Assembly (NCBI GenBank): GCA_021821235.1
Contig: JAKACS010000115.1
Span: 1-8,291, forward strand
Reading direction: 5' to 3'
From: Bacillota bacterium
GTDB lineage: Bacteria; Bacillota; Bacilli; Bacillales_B; DSM-18226
DNA: 8,291 nucleotides
Shown: positions 1 to 6,779 of the stretch, in pieces
Layout of the letters: each line of letters starts with the position of its first letter
Position numbering within the stretch: position 1 is the first letter of the stretch
Position numbers and translations under genes: made by a program
The notes under the pieces: generated by a model
Databases searched by the model: none
Told to the model about the DNA's origin: nothing
The model's input: the letters and a program-made list of their open reading frames with translations, nothing else

Positions 1-1
1 T

Positions 2-331
2 CTCGATTCGCTGAAGTATTTCATTGATATCATTCAATTGGTTCAAAAACTTCAAGATGGGATCGACTACGATCGCCTGCTAACAGATGCGGCCAAACAT
101 CAAACACGTAAACGCATCATCCGCACATTGTCGATTGTTTACCAGCAGTTCCCTCACTTATCGAACGTAGAGAAATTTCCTTATTTTAAAAAAAACCATA
201 CTTGGCAATACCGCCCGCAAAAAGGACTAAAGCAATACATCGATTTTATCGATTATCAATTTTTAAGTTACGACAACGGCAAACATTGCCTGCTCGAAGT
301 AAAGCAATGGCTGGCCGCAACAACAAATTAA
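2..331 (+). CDS. 3' part of an unrecognised protein gene (5' end outside window)
   Basis: An open frame enters from the left edge (first full codon at position 2) and ends at TAA 329-331, giving at least 109 residues. A TTG at 38 lies in frame, but it has no ribosome binding site and the frame stays open to its left, so it is not taken as the start. The visible part is soluble, with no membrane segment. It is helical in its first half (KYFIDIIQLVQKLQDG, then a basic stretch KHQTRKRIIRTL) and rich in aromatic residues in its second half (WQYRPQKG, YIDFIDYQF). I see no catalytic motif and do not recognise the family. A terminator six bases after the stop confirms a real gene end. The gene is separate from the chemotaxis unit that follows. 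Confidence is in it being a coding 3' end, not in any function. Confidence 0.75.
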   Translation, partial: LDSLKYFIDIIQLVQKLQDGIDYDRLLTDAAKHQTRKRIIRTLSIVYQQFPHLSNVEKFPYFKKNHTWQYRPQKGLKQYIDFIDYQFLSYDNGKHCLLEVKQWLAATTN

Positions 332-336
332 AACTG

Positions 337-363
337 CAGCCTTCGATTAAAGGCTGTTTTTTT
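337..363 (+). terminator. intrinsic terminator of the upstream gene
   Basis: CAGCCTT (337-343) pairs perfectly with AAGGCTG (350-356) around a 6-nt loop, followed at once by seven T (357-363). It lies 5 nt after the stop of the first gene and separates it from the sigma-D promoter that begins three bases later. Confidence 0.9.
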
Positions 364-365
364 AT

Positions 366-392
366 TAAAACTTTGTCGAAGCTTGCCGATAT
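366..392 (+). promoter_or_regulatory. consensus sigma-D (motility) promoter
   Basis: TAAA (366-369), a spacer of exactly 15 nt, then GCCGATAT (385-392). This is a perfect match to the B. subtilis SigD consensus TAAA-N15-GCCGATAT, which drives flagellin, chemoreceptor and motility genes. The expected transcript start is near 398-400, leaving a leader of about 80 nt before the chemoreceptor at 478. The match is seen directly; its activity is inferred, but finding it in front of a chemoreceptor-cheV operon makes it convincing. Confidence 0.88.
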
Positions 393-465
393 AAGAAGTG
401 AAGTAATTCACGCTTTTACAAAACGAGAACTTTTATACTAAATTAGCATAGATAAACAAAAACAT

Positions 466-472
466 GGAGGAG
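466..472 (+). promoter_or_regulatory. ribosome binding site of the soluble chemoreceptor
   Basis: GGAGGAG ends 5 nt before the ATG at 478. It fixes the start of the receptor, which has no other plausible start nearby. Confidence 0.8.
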
Positions 473-477
473 CAATA

Positions 478-1458
478 ATGATTATTTCAAAACAGAAATA
501 CACCCGCTTACTAGAAGAAAATCAAGCGTTAAAGCAGCAGTTGGATGCAGTCCTTGCTGATGCAAAACAAAAAGAGAATTCTTCCAAAATGTTTATCGAA
601 TCGTTTAATGAGGAATTGACAAAGACGATTGAACAGCACGAAAAGGTGAACAGCCAGCACCACCTTATGGGTAATTTAGTAGAAAAAATTAAAGATCGCT
701 TCGATAAAGTAAACGATTTAAGCCAGAGTTCTTTTGATAATTCGAAAGATCTTTCGGTTAAAGGGGAAGGGCTGATTGAATCAGCAAAAGACATGGTGGA
801 GAAATCGCAGGAAGGCCAGCAGTCTGTCAGCATGGTTGAACAATTGATTTTACAGCTGGGGAAGCAGCTTAGCGAAACGTTTGAAAAAATGAATCAATTA
901 AATGAACGCTCAAAAGAAATCGAGCATATTGTCCAAGTAATTAAAGAAATTGCCGACCAAACCAATTTACTTGCCCTAAATGCTTCAATTGAGGCAGCAA
1001 GAGCGGGCGAGCAGGGCAAAGGATTTGCAGTCGTGGCAGAAGAAGTTCGAAAATTGGCTGAAAATACAGCAGAAAGTACAAACAGCATAAGTGAGCTGAC
1101 AAAAAATATTCAAAAGGATCTTCAAGAAACGTTAAAATCAACAACGGCTAGCACGGAATTGGTAAATAACGGAATTGATTTGAGTTCGGATACCTCCCGA
1201 AAAATCGATTACATCACTGCTGTTATTCATACGGTTCAGAACGAAGTGACCGATGTTATTGAAAAAATTGAGCAGCAAAAACAGGATTCGCAAAATGTTA
1301 TGAGTGAAATCAGTGATACAATGTCCATTTTTGGAGAGGCAAACGAGTTAGTGCTGCAGCATATTGAAGATGCAAGCGTTGTGGATGAAAAGCTAGAAGA
1401 AGCAATGAAGCAAGTCAATGCATTAGATAAGCAAACTGATACAAAAGTAATTGTTTAA
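478..1458 (+). CDS. soluble methyl-accepting chemotaxis protein without a recognisable sensory domain
   Basis: Encodes 326 residues. There is no hydrophobic segment, so the protein should be cytoplasmic. Residues 1-60 are a charged, probably coiled-coil helix ([20 protein letters not shown]). Residues about 65-315 form the long antiparallel signalling hairpin of chemoreceptors. Its tip carries the near-invariant [18 protein letters not shown] at 161-178, then [15 protein letters not shown] to 195, the site that binds CheA and the CheW-type coupling proteins. No PAS, globin, GAF or Cache domain is visible. The usual methylation motif with paired glutamates near the C-terminal end of the hairpin is not obvious. 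The protein resembles in size and layout the short soluble receptors of Bacillus such as YfmS, but I cannot confirm orthology. cheV begins 16 nt downstream, so the two are almost certainly co-transcribed from the sigma-D promoter and the receptor may signal chiefly through CheV. It could sense through a partner protein, or act as a cytoplasmic integrator. Confidence 0.93.
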   Translation: MIISKQKYTRLLEENQALKQQLDAVLADAKQKENSSKMFIESFNEELTKTIEQHEKVNSQHHLMGNLVEKIKDRFDKVNDLSQSSFDNSKDLSVKGEGLIESAKDMVEKSQEGQQSVSMVEQLILQLGKQLSETFEKMNQLNERSKEIEHIVQVIKEIADQTNLLALNASIEAARAGEQGKGFAVVAEEVRKLAENTAESTNSISELTKNIQKDLQETLKSTTASTELVNNGIDLSSDTSRKIDYITAVIHTVQNEVTDVIEKIEQQKQDSQNVMSEISDTMSIFGEANELVLQHIEDASVVDEKLEEAMKQVNALDKQTDTKVIV

Positions 1459-1474
1459 GCTGGAGGCAGGCGAA

Positions 1475-2374
1475 ATGGAACAAAAAGGTGTGTTATTAGA
1501 AAGCGGAACCAATGAGCTGGAAATTGTTGAATTCAGTGTTGGCAATAACAAGTTTGGCATCAACGTGATCAAGGTTCGGGAAATTATTAACCCGATCCCG
1601 GTTGTATCGATTCCCCATGCCCATAACTACATTGAAGGAATTATTGAAATTAGAGGCGAGATCCTGCCGGTTATTAACATGGCAAGAGTATTGGGCTACC
1701 CTGACTCGGAACAGCCTGAAATGGATAAATATATTGTCACCGAGTTCAACATGCAAAAAGTCATTTTCCATGTCCATGGTGTCGATAAAATTCATCGAAT
1801 TTCCTGGCAGCAAATCGAAAAGCCGACCAATTTGTATCAAAATTTGGACAGCCAATTGATCGGTATTATTCGTAAAGAGGACGGAATAATTTTGCTGTTG
1901 GACTTTGAAAAAATTGTTGTCGATATCAATCCGGAAACAGGTATTAACCCAAACCGTTTAAAGCGGGTCGAAAAGCGCGACCGATCGCAATTTAAAATTG
2001 TTGTTGCTGAGGATTCCGCTCTTTTAAGAAAATTATTGTCGGATACATTAACAGAGGCAGGGTTTCGAAAAGTTGATTTTTTCGAAAATGGTAAGGATGC
2101 TCTAGCATTTTTAGAAAACGCTATCCTACAGGAGCCCGTTATTGAAAAAACAGCCCAGCTCGTGATTACCGATATTGAAATGCCGGTGATGGATGGCTTA
2201 TTTTTCACGAAAAAGATTAAAGAGCATCCACTGCTATCGAAGCTTCCTGTTGTGATCTTTTCTTCCTTAATTACCGATGATCTCCGCCACAAAGGGGAAA
2301 CAGTTGGTGCTGATGCCCAAGTCAGCAAACCGGAAATTGGCGAATTAATCAACGTGATTGATCGTCTGCTTTAA
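1475..2374 (+). CDS. cheV: chemotaxis coupling protein CheV (CheW domain plus receiver)
   Basis: Encodes 299 residues, close to the roughly 300 of B. subtilis CheV. Residues about 13-150 are a CheW-like domain (EFSVGNNKFGINVIKVREII, then YIEGIIEIRGEILPVINMA), which docks CheA to receptor tips. Residues about 173-299 are a response-regulator receiver. It has the acidic pair E179-D180 (VVAEDSALLRKLL), phosphoacceptor D233 in ITDIEMPVMDG, S263 in VIFSS and K285 in AQVSKPE, so every catalytic residue is present. CheA-dependent phosphorylation of CheV is known in B. subtilis to take part in adaptation. The ATG at 1475 is chosen because GGAGG (1462-1466) lies 8 nt before it. A longer in-frame TTG start at 1451 overlaps the previous gene and has no ribosome binding site. 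It sits 16 nt after the soluble receptor and should share its sigma-D promoter. Confidence 0.96.
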   Translation: MEQKGVLLESGTNELEIVEFSVGNNKFGINVIKVREIINPIPVVSIPHAHNYIEGIIEIRGEILPVINMARVLGYPDSEQPEMDKYIVTEFNMQKVIFHVHGVDKIHRISWQQIEKPTNLYQNLDSQLIGIIRKEDGIILLLDFEKIVVDINPETGINPNRLKRVEKRDRSQFKIVVAEDSALLRKLLSDTLTEAGFRKVDFFENGKDALAFLENAILQEPVIEKTAQLVITDIEMPVMDGLFFTKKIKEHPLLSKLPVVIFSSLITDDLRHKGETVGADAQVSKPEIGELINVIDRLL

Positions 2375-2383
2375 AAATTTTCT

Positions 2384-2432
2384 TTGATTTCCGCTCCAGG
2401 TGCTTCGCTTTCAGCGAAGAGTAGGGAGCCTT
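2384..2432 (+). repeat. probable worn copy of a Bacillus intergenic repeat, with a hairpin
   Basis: The segment opens TTTGATTTCCGCTCCAGG and goes on with GCTTCGCTTTC and, later, GGGAGCC. From memory this resembles a high-copy intergenic element of many Bacillus genomes whose left end reads like GATTTCCGCTCCAGG..CTTCGCTTTCCGCGGGCGG and which carries GGGAGCCTCC further in. Here the GC-rich middle is replaced and the right half seems missing. Inside it CTTCGCT (2403-2409) and AGCGAAG (2413-2419) form a perfect 7-bp stem with a 3-nt loop. No T run follows, so it is not an intrinsic terminator. The hairpin is seen directly; membership of a repeat family is inference. Confidence 0.45.
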
Positions 2433-2456
2433 ATCATAGATAGCAAATAAATATCT

Positions 2457-2463
2457 AGAGGTG
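2457..2463 (+). promoter_or_regulatory. ribosome binding site deciding the Cache receptor start
   Basis: AGAGGTG lies 6 nt before the ATG at 2470 and only 3 nt before the ATG at 2467. It overlaps the upstream in-frame GTG at 2461, which therefore cannot use it. This favours 2470 as the start. Confidence 0.6.
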
Positions 2464-2469
2464 TCAATG

Positions 2470-4236
2470 ATGAAAAAATTTTCAAGTTCGATTTCGTTTA
2501 AACTATTGTTGTCGATTGCGATGATCATTGTGTTAATCAGCTCACTAATTGGAACTTTAAGCTATAATTTTACAAAAAAAGAATTGATAAACAGCGGAAA
2601 AACGGATTTACAGCATATTGTCAATGGAGCGATTCCGATGCTCGATTTATTAAACAAAGAAGTCGAAGCTGGGAACCTCACTTTGAGTGAAGCAAAGGAA
2701 CAGGCAAGGGAAATGTTAATTGGGCCTGCTGTCGAAAAGGGAAACACTAAGACATACGATTTCTCAAAATCGAAGTACTTATACAAAAAACAAGGTTACC
2801 TGTTTGCTTATGATAACAGTGGAAAGGTAGAAATGCATCCAACGATTCCAACGGGTTCAGACAAATATGATTTGAAAAACAGCAGCGGCAATTATGTTAT
2901 TCGTGATCTATTAAAAGCTGCTAAGGCTCAAGGTTCGGATAACCACTATTATACATATTCTTGGAAAAATCCGGGAGAAACAACGGAAAAAGAAAAAATG
3001 GCTTACATAGTTTACTATAAGCCATGGGGTTGGAATATTGGCATCGGTGCCTATACAGATGAATTCTATGCATCTTTAAAAACCGTTAAGCTTATGATTG
3101 TCCTTATTTCACTTGCTGTTGCCACTGTCAGCTTACTTGTTTTCTATTTTATGGCAAAGAAGAAACTAAATTTACTGCATGAGATATCGGATACTTCTCT
3201 GAAAATTGCAAATGGTGATTTAAGAACATTAAAATTTCCTGAGTCTGATGATGAAATTGGCAAGCTTGGCACTGCCTTTAATAGCATGGCAAACGAATTA
3301 CGAATGATGATGAGGGGCTTAAAAGAAACAAGTGGCCGTATGCTGGAATCGTCTTCAGACCTTGCCGCTATTTCCGAGGAAACAACTGCTGGCAGCGAAG
3401 AAGTTAGCACGGCAATGGCACAAATATCAGCGAGCACCGTTTCCCAGTCAGAAGATATTGAAAACACAAGCAAACAAATGGAGTTGCTGACGGGGTCGAT
3501 TCAAAAAATAAATCAGGAAAGCAGTGCGATCCTCGAAATTACAAGCAGCTCGAAACAAGCCACAGAGCATGGGAAAAATATGGTATCTGTACTTAAAAAG
3601 GCCAATGCTGAAACAGAAAAAGCCGCAGATAATATTAGTATTGGGATCACAAATTTGTATACAAAAATTCAAGATATTTCTCACATTACGGAAGCTATCC
3701 AGCATATTACAAAACAAACGAATTTGTTGGCTCTAAATGCTAGCATCGAAGCAGCCAGGGCAGGGGAGCATGGCAAGGGATTTGCCGTCGTTGCCGACGA
3801 AGTTCGCAAACTTGCGGAAGAATCGAATGCTGCCACGAAGAAAATCCAAGAAATGATTGAAGGAATCGAAAAAGAAACGGAAAAAACAGTCTTGTATATG
3901 GCGGAAACTTCCAATTTAGGCCAGCAATTAAACGAGTCTGTTGTACAAACGGAACATGAGTTTGTTTCAATTGAACATGCGGTAGAACAAACCATTAGAG
4001 CGGTTGAGAAATTAAACACTGAAATTAAATCAGTAACATCTAAGAATGATGAAATCATGGGTCTCGTTCAAAATATTTCGGCTATTGCCCAGCAAACAGC
4101 TGCCGCCTCCGAAGAAGTCACTGCTTCCATAGACGAGCAAGTTCGCGCTGTATCCAACGTCAGCCAAGCCGCCGAAAATTTGAGTGACTTAAGCGAAGAA
4201 ATAAATCAAATTGTTGAAAAATATAAATTTTCCTAA
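2470..4236 (+). CDS. transmembrane methyl-accepting chemotaxis protein with a Cache-type sensor domain
   Basis: Encodes 588 residues. A short basic N-terminus leads into TM1 (about 11-31, [19 protein letters not shown]). The extracellular part (about 34-205) has the pattern of a single Cache domain (sCache_2 type): [16 protein letters not shown] at 109-124, then [31 protein letters not shown] to 197. TM2 spans about 207-228, HAMP about 229-282, and the signalling hairpin runs to the C-terminus. Its tip is [18 protein letters not shown] at 416-433, followed by [17 protein letters not shown]. Likely methylation helices are [16 protein letters not shown] (301-316) and [17 protein letters not shown] (541-557), both with the paired E/Q pattern. 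Cache domains of this kind often bind small organic acids, but the ligand cannot be read from sequence. It lies 95 nt after cheV with no intervening terminator, so it may be the last gene of the sigma-D unit. An in-frame GTG at 2461 and an ATG at 2467 are alternative starts. Confidence 0.95.
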   Translation: MKKFSSSISFKLLLSIAMIIVLISSLIGTLSYNFTKKELINSGKTDLQHIVNGAIPMLDLLNKEVEAGNLTLSEAKEQAREMLIGPAVEKGNTKTYDFSKSKYLYKKQGYLFAYDNSGKVEMHPTIPTGSDKYDLKNSSGNYVIRDLLKAAKAQGSDNHYYTYSWKNPGETTEKEKMAYIVYYKPWGWNIGIGAYTDEFYASLKTVKLMIVLISLAVATVSLLVFYFMAKKKLNLLHEISDTSLKIANGDLRTLKFPESDDEIGKLGTAFNSMANELRMMMRGLKETSGRMLESSSDLAAISEETTAGSEEVSTAMAQISASTVSQSEDIENTSKQMELLTGSIQKINQESSAILEITSSSKQATEHGKNMVSVLKKANAETEKAADNISIGITNLYTKIQDISHITEAIQHITKQTNLLALNASIEAARAGEHGKGFAVVADEVRKLAEESNAATKKIQEMIEGIEKETEKTVLYMAETSNLGQQLNESVVQTEHEFVSIEHAVEQTIRAVEKLNTEIKSVTSKNDEIMGLVQNISAIAQQTAAASEEVTASIDEQVRAVSNVSQAAENLSDLSEEINQIVEKYKFS

Positions 4237-4318
4237 ACAGAAAGAAATTATAGAGTAAAACTAGGAGATTGGCGCAAAATTTGGAATAAAACAGAAATCG
4301 TTTAGCGGGATAAAAAGA

Positions 4319-4444
4319 AAGTAGTCGAATTGCCGGTCGAAGTCGTCGAATCCCGGTTCAAAGTTGTCGAATTGCCAGTCGAAGTCGTCGAATCCCGGTC
4401 CAAAGTAGTCGAATCGCCGGTCGAAGTCGTCGAATTACCGCTCG
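4319..4444. repeat. tandem array of six 21-bp units (three 42-bp pairs)
   Basis: Six head-to-tail copies begin at 4319, 4340, 4361, 4382, 4403 and 4424, each exactly 21 bp. Each begins AAGTNGTCGAAT and ends with a variable 9-bp part. The copies alternate: odd units (CCGGTCG or CCAGTCG ends) and unit 6 differ from even units 2 and 4 (CCCGGTTCA or CCCGGTCCA), so a 42-bp higher-order unit appears three times, the last half-degenerate. Since 21 is a multiple of three, one plus-strand frame reads as a heptapeptide repeat of the type KVVELPV/EVVESRF and is open from 4306 to the TAA at 4489-4491. It has no ATG or GTG start and no ribosome binding site. A minus-strand frame across the array is also open (FDDFD-type repeats) and also lacks a start. 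I therefore call it a non-coding repeat, not a gene. Similar KVVES-like repeats appear, from memory, as short doubtful ORFs in other Bacillus genomes. Confidence 0.88.
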
Positions 4445-4509
4445 AGTCCTATACCAAACAGCTCAAACCTTTAATAGCAAACGCCGTTTAACAAAAGCGG
4501 CATAACATT

Positions 4510-4552
4510 AACCCTCCACAAGCAAGAAATCATTCTGTGTGGAGGGTTTTTT
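4510..4552 (+). terminator. intrinsic terminator after the chemotaxis block
   Basis: ACCCTCCACA (4511-4520) pairs perfectly with TGTGGAGGGT (4538-4547), with one further A-T pair (4510/4548), around a 17-nt loop. A run of T covers 4547-4552. There is no matching A run on the left, so it works rightward only. It is the first terminator after the Cache receptor, 274 nt past that stop codon, and insulates the phosphatase gene from chemotaxis transcription. Confidence 0.88.
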
Positions 4553-4602
4553 AAGGTAAAATGGAATTGGCACATTTTTAAAAACAACCAGTTAGGAAAG
4601 GA

Positions 4603-5406
4603 ATGGAAAGCAGCTTGGAAAAACAGATGATTTTTTTTGATATTGACGGTACCCTCCTCAATCATGAAAAAAGGCTGCCGGAATCTACAAAAATAGCGAT
4701 CAATCGATTAAAAGAGCTGGGTCATGAACTGGCGATTGCAACCGGAAGAGCACCGTTTATGTTTAAAGATTTACGGGAAGAACTGGGAATCCATACGTAT
4801 GTCAGCTTTAACGGCCAATATGTCGTCCATAATGGGAAACCTGTGTATCAAAATCCATTGGATCAAAAGGAGCTTCATCTTCTTACGGAATATGCAGTCG
4901 GCCGGAGAAATCCGATTATCTATGAGTCAGATAAACAATTGCATGCCAACATGGAATCGCATCCTTACATCGACGCTGGGATTGGCTCATTGCAAATAGC
5001 GGAAGAGCCAATCTATGACCCTTTTTATTTTCACGATCATGAAGTCTACCAATCTTTGCTTTTTTGCACAGCAGATGAGGAAGAAGAGTATCGGAAGCAC
5101 TTTAAAAAGTTCGAATTTGTCAGATGGCATGAATTTTCTGTGGATGTATTGCCGGCGGGAAGCTCGAAAGCAAAAGGAATTGAAGCATTAATGGATTATT
5201 TTAAGGTTCCGATGGATCAAGTGTTTGCTTTCGGAGATGGCCTTAACGACATCGAAATGCTTTCGTTTGTAAAAAATAGCATTGCGATGGGAAATGCCGA
5301 AGAAGTCGTTAAAAAGGTAGCAAAGTATGTCACAAAAGCTGTTGATGAAGATGGTATTTTAAAAGGTTTGCAATTAGTGGGGCTATTGGAAGAGCTAGCG
5401 GTGTAA
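4603..5406 (+). CDS. ykrA: Cof-type HAD-IIB phosphatase, YkrA-like
   Basis: Encodes 267 residues of the Cof/HAD-IIB superfamily: soluble, Mg-dependent phosphatases acting on sugar phosphates, nucleotides or other small phosphoesters. Motif I is DIDGT at 13-17 (nucleophile D13, acid/base D15). Motif II is T47 in IATGRAP. Motif III lysine is probably K189 in SSKAKG. Motif IV is GDGLND at 211-216 (D212, D216). The C2-type cap lies between about 83 and 183. Stretches such as ATGRAPFMF, SFNGQYVV, FVRWHEFSVDVLPAG and FGDGLNDIEMLSFV agree with my memory of B. subtilis YkrA, so the symbol is offered with moderate confidence; the substrate is not known to me. The ATG at 4603 has AGGA 5 nt upstream. 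TTG 4615 or ATG 4627, which would begin directly at MIFFDIDGT, are alternatives. A sugar-efflux-like transporter follows 35 nt later. Confidence 0.9.
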   Translation: MESSLEKQMIFFDIDGTLLNHEKRLPESTKIAINRLKELGHELAIATGRAPFMFKDLREELGIHTYVSFNGQYVVHNGKPVYQNPLDQKELHLLTEYAVGRRNPIIYESDKQLHANMESHPYIDAGIGSLQIAEEPIYDPFYFHDHEVYQSLLFCTADEEEEYRKHFKKFEFVRWHEFSVDVLPAGSSKAKGIEALMDYFKVPMDQVFAFGDGLNDIEMLSFVKNSIAMGNAEEVVKKVAKYVTKAVDEDGILKGLQLVGLLEELAV

Positions 5407-5431
5407 TTCATCTCAAATAAATGATTGGACT

Positions 5432-5436
5432 GGTGA
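5432..5436 (+). promoter_or_regulatory. weak ribosome binding site deciding the transporter start
   Basis: GGTGA, matching the right half of the AGGAGGTGA consensus, ends 5 nt before ATG 5442. The upstream in-frame ATG at 5421 is preceded only by an AT-rich stretch with no purine-rich site, so 5442 is preferred. Confidence 0.5.
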
Positions 5437-5441
5437 CAGAC

Positions 5442-6695
5442 ATGAAAAAGATCTCTTTTTCAAAGGTGAAGGAAAGGGTGCTGTTTGTTTGGAGAATTCC
5501 TTCCTTCCCGGTCCTTTTTCTGATCAATTTCATTCTTGGGCTTTCTTCGTCGTTTTTTGCCCCGTTTTCGTCCCTTTTTGGGCTTGATGAAGTGAAAATG
5601 AGCAATATTGGCTTTGGAATTTTTATGACGATTACTGCGATCGGCGGAGTTGCGATCAGTAGCTATATTGCCAGACTGTCCGACACGAACACAAGCCGGA
5701 AAAAGCTATTGGTGTTAACATCGTTTTCCGGTGTCCTGGGGTATACTTTGTATGCTTTTCTGCGAAACTATTTCGCGCTAGCGATAACGGGATTTTTGGT
5801 TTTAGGGTTTACGGCTGGAGCAATTCCGCAATTATGGGCATATGCCCGCGATGCCTTGAAACAAGCTAACATTCCAAATGAAGAAACGCCATTTATTATG
5901 AATATTTTTCGGATGTTTTTTGCCCTGTCATGGACGATTGGACCGGCATTAGGCTCATGGATCCTAATGAAGATCGGCTTTGAAGGCTTGTTCTTATTTG
6001 TGGCAACCGGTTATTTTTTATCCTTTTTGACGATTGTCTTTCTATTAAAGGACGTTGCGAAACATTCATTTTCTGTGAAAAAGGCGCCGATTGTCAGGAA
6101 TTACGTAAAAAAGCCGTACATTTTTGCCTATCTGGCCGCTGCCTTTTTACTGTCTGCGGCAACGTCGATGCATATGCTAAACACCCCGCAATTTGTCACA
6201 AAGATTTTACGCGGGACAGAAATGGATGTCGGGATCATTTTCAGTGTGCCACCGATTTTTGAAGTCCCTTTTATGATTGCCATCGGAGTTTTGGCAACGA
6301 AAATCAATAATGCGATTTTGATCAGGATTGGCTTTTTGATCGCGTTTATTTACTTTTTATTGTTTGGATTGGTTCAGGCACCTTGGCAAATCTATCTGAT
6401 TCAGTTTTTAAGCGCCGCGCAAGTTTCCATCACGGGCGGAATTGCCATTTCGTATTTCCAGGATTTCATTCCGGAAGCACAAGGAATTGCGACAACGCTC
6501 TATATGAATACAACTCAGATTGGTTCGACAATCGGCTTTTTATTATTTGGCATTATCTCAGAAGTGATCAACTATAGAAATCTTATTACTATTTATACGA
6601 TTTTTGCCGGAATCGGCCTGTTGTCCTTGCTGCTTTTCGGAAAAGAAAAACTCACAGCCTCAAGCAGGGGAAAATCAAAGATTCAAGGTTTATAA
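5442..6695 (+). CDS. MFS transporter, sugar efflux (SET)-like
   Basis: Encodes 417 residues with about 12 hydrophobic segments (roughly 22-44, 54-76, 88-106, 109-130, 156-176, 183-203, 227-247, 262-285, 292-309, 316-338, 353-372, 381-400) and a loop between the sixth and seventh, as in the major facilitator superfamily. A degenerate MFS motif A lies between TM2 and TM3 (ARLSDTNTSRKK, 77-88). PQLWAYARD (129-137) followed by FRMFFALSWTIGPALGSW (156-173) recalls the E. coli SetA-type sugar exporters, where the equivalent reads PQLFALARE and SLAWVIGPPLA. The likely role is proton-driven export of sugars or sugar analogues; the actual substrate is unknown. It follows the HAD phosphatase by 35 nt without a terminator, so the two are probably co-transcribed, and it precedes the fructokinase. 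A start at 5421 would add seven residues. Confidence 0.85.
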   Translation: MKKISFSKVKERVLFVWRIPSFPVLFLINFILGLSSSFFAPFSSLFGLDEVKMSNIGFGIFMTITAIGGVAISSYIARLSDTNTSRKKLLVLTSFSGVLGYTLYAFLRNYFALAITGFLVLGFTAGAIPQLWAYARDALKQANIPNEETPFIMNIFRMFFALSWTIGPALGSWILMKIGFEGLFLFVATGYFLSFLTIVFLLKDVAKHSFSVKKAPIVRNYVKKPYIFAYLAAAFLLSAATSMHMLNTPQFVTKILRGTEMDVGIIFSVPPIFEVPFMIAIGVLATKINNAILIRIGFLIAFIYFLLFGLVQAPWQIYLIQFLSAAQVSITGGIAISYFQDFIPEAQGIATTLYMNTTQIGSTIGFLLFGIISEVINYRNLITIYTIFAGIGLLSLLLFGKEKLTASSRGKSKIQGL

Positions 6696-6707
6696 TGTTT
6701 TTTCCGA

Positions 6708-6737
6708 TTGTATATGTCCCGTTGATTCCGTTATGAT
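6708..6737 (+). promoter_or_regulatory. possible sigma-A promoter for the kinase-isomerase pair
   Basis: TATGAT (6732-6737) matches five of six bases of the -10 consensus. TTGTAT (6708-6713), 18 nt upstream, gives only a weak -35 box (three of six). It sits in the 84-nt gap before the fructokinase, the only gap in this half large enough for a promoter. No terminator separates the transporter from the kinase, so read-through is equally possible. Confidence 0.35.
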
Positions 6738-6766
6738 AGTTTATATGGAAAAAGAAAGAATGATTT

Positions 6767-6774
6767 GAGGAGGG
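6767..6774 (+). promoter_or_regulatory. strong ribosome binding site deciding the fructokinase start
   Basis: GAGGAGGG ends 5 nt before ATG 6780. An upstream in-frame TTG at 6765 overlaps this site and cannot be the start. Confidence 0.85.
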
Positions 6775-6779
6775 TTACG

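Larger units (their letters stand above)
4237..4602. other. 366-nt gap between chemotaxis and sugar genes
   Basis: From left to right this holds about 80 nt of AT-rich sequence with no visible signal, the 21-bp repeat array (4319-4444), about 65 nt of unassigned sequence, the terminator (4510-4552), and a 50-nt leader of the phosphatase gene. TAAAAT (4557-4562) is a possible -10 box for that gene, but I see no acceptable -35 box at the right distance, so no promoter is called. No gene with a start codon and ribosome binding site was found on either strand. Confidence 0.7.

Noticed and set aside
415..439. TTTACA and TATACT as a sigma-A promoter before the soluble receptor
   Set aside because: Good boxes but only 13 nt apart, well below the 16-18 nt needed; the sigma-D promoter upstream is far stronger.
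894..1144. Antisense open frames inside the chemoreceptor genes (also 3681-4058 and 1837-2352)
   Set aside because: They mirror conserved receptor or CheV codons on the opposite strand, have no ribosome binding sites and show no recognisable protein family.
1451..1474. Longer CheV with a TTG start at 1451
   Set aside because: Overlaps the preceding gene and lacks a ribosome binding site, whereas ATG 1475 has GGAGG at ideal spacing.
2428..2435. GCCTTATC as a second sigma-D -10 box before the Cache receptor
   Set aside because: It differs from GCCGATAT at several positions and no TAAA lies 15 nt upstream.
4345..4361. GTCGAATCCCGGTTCA looks like a tRNA T-arm
   Set aside because: The order of the stem and loop is wrong, there is no acceptor stem, D-arm or anticodon arm around it, and the match recurs only because of the repeats.
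4266..4437. Open minus-strand frame over the same repeats (FDDFD-like)
   Set aside because: Bounded by stops on both sides with no start codon; a by-product of a repeat length divisible by three.
4306..4491. Open plus-strand frame of 61 codons over the 21-bp repeats, ending at TAA 4489-4491
   Set aside because: It has no ATG or GTG, its only early start is a TTG at 4330 inside the repeats, and there is no ribosome binding site. Openness follows from the 21-bp period.
6691..6696. Perfect TATAAT at the end of the transporter gene
   Set aside because: No -35-like hexamer at 16-18 nt upstream; it overlaps the stop codon and is likely chance in AT-rich sequence.
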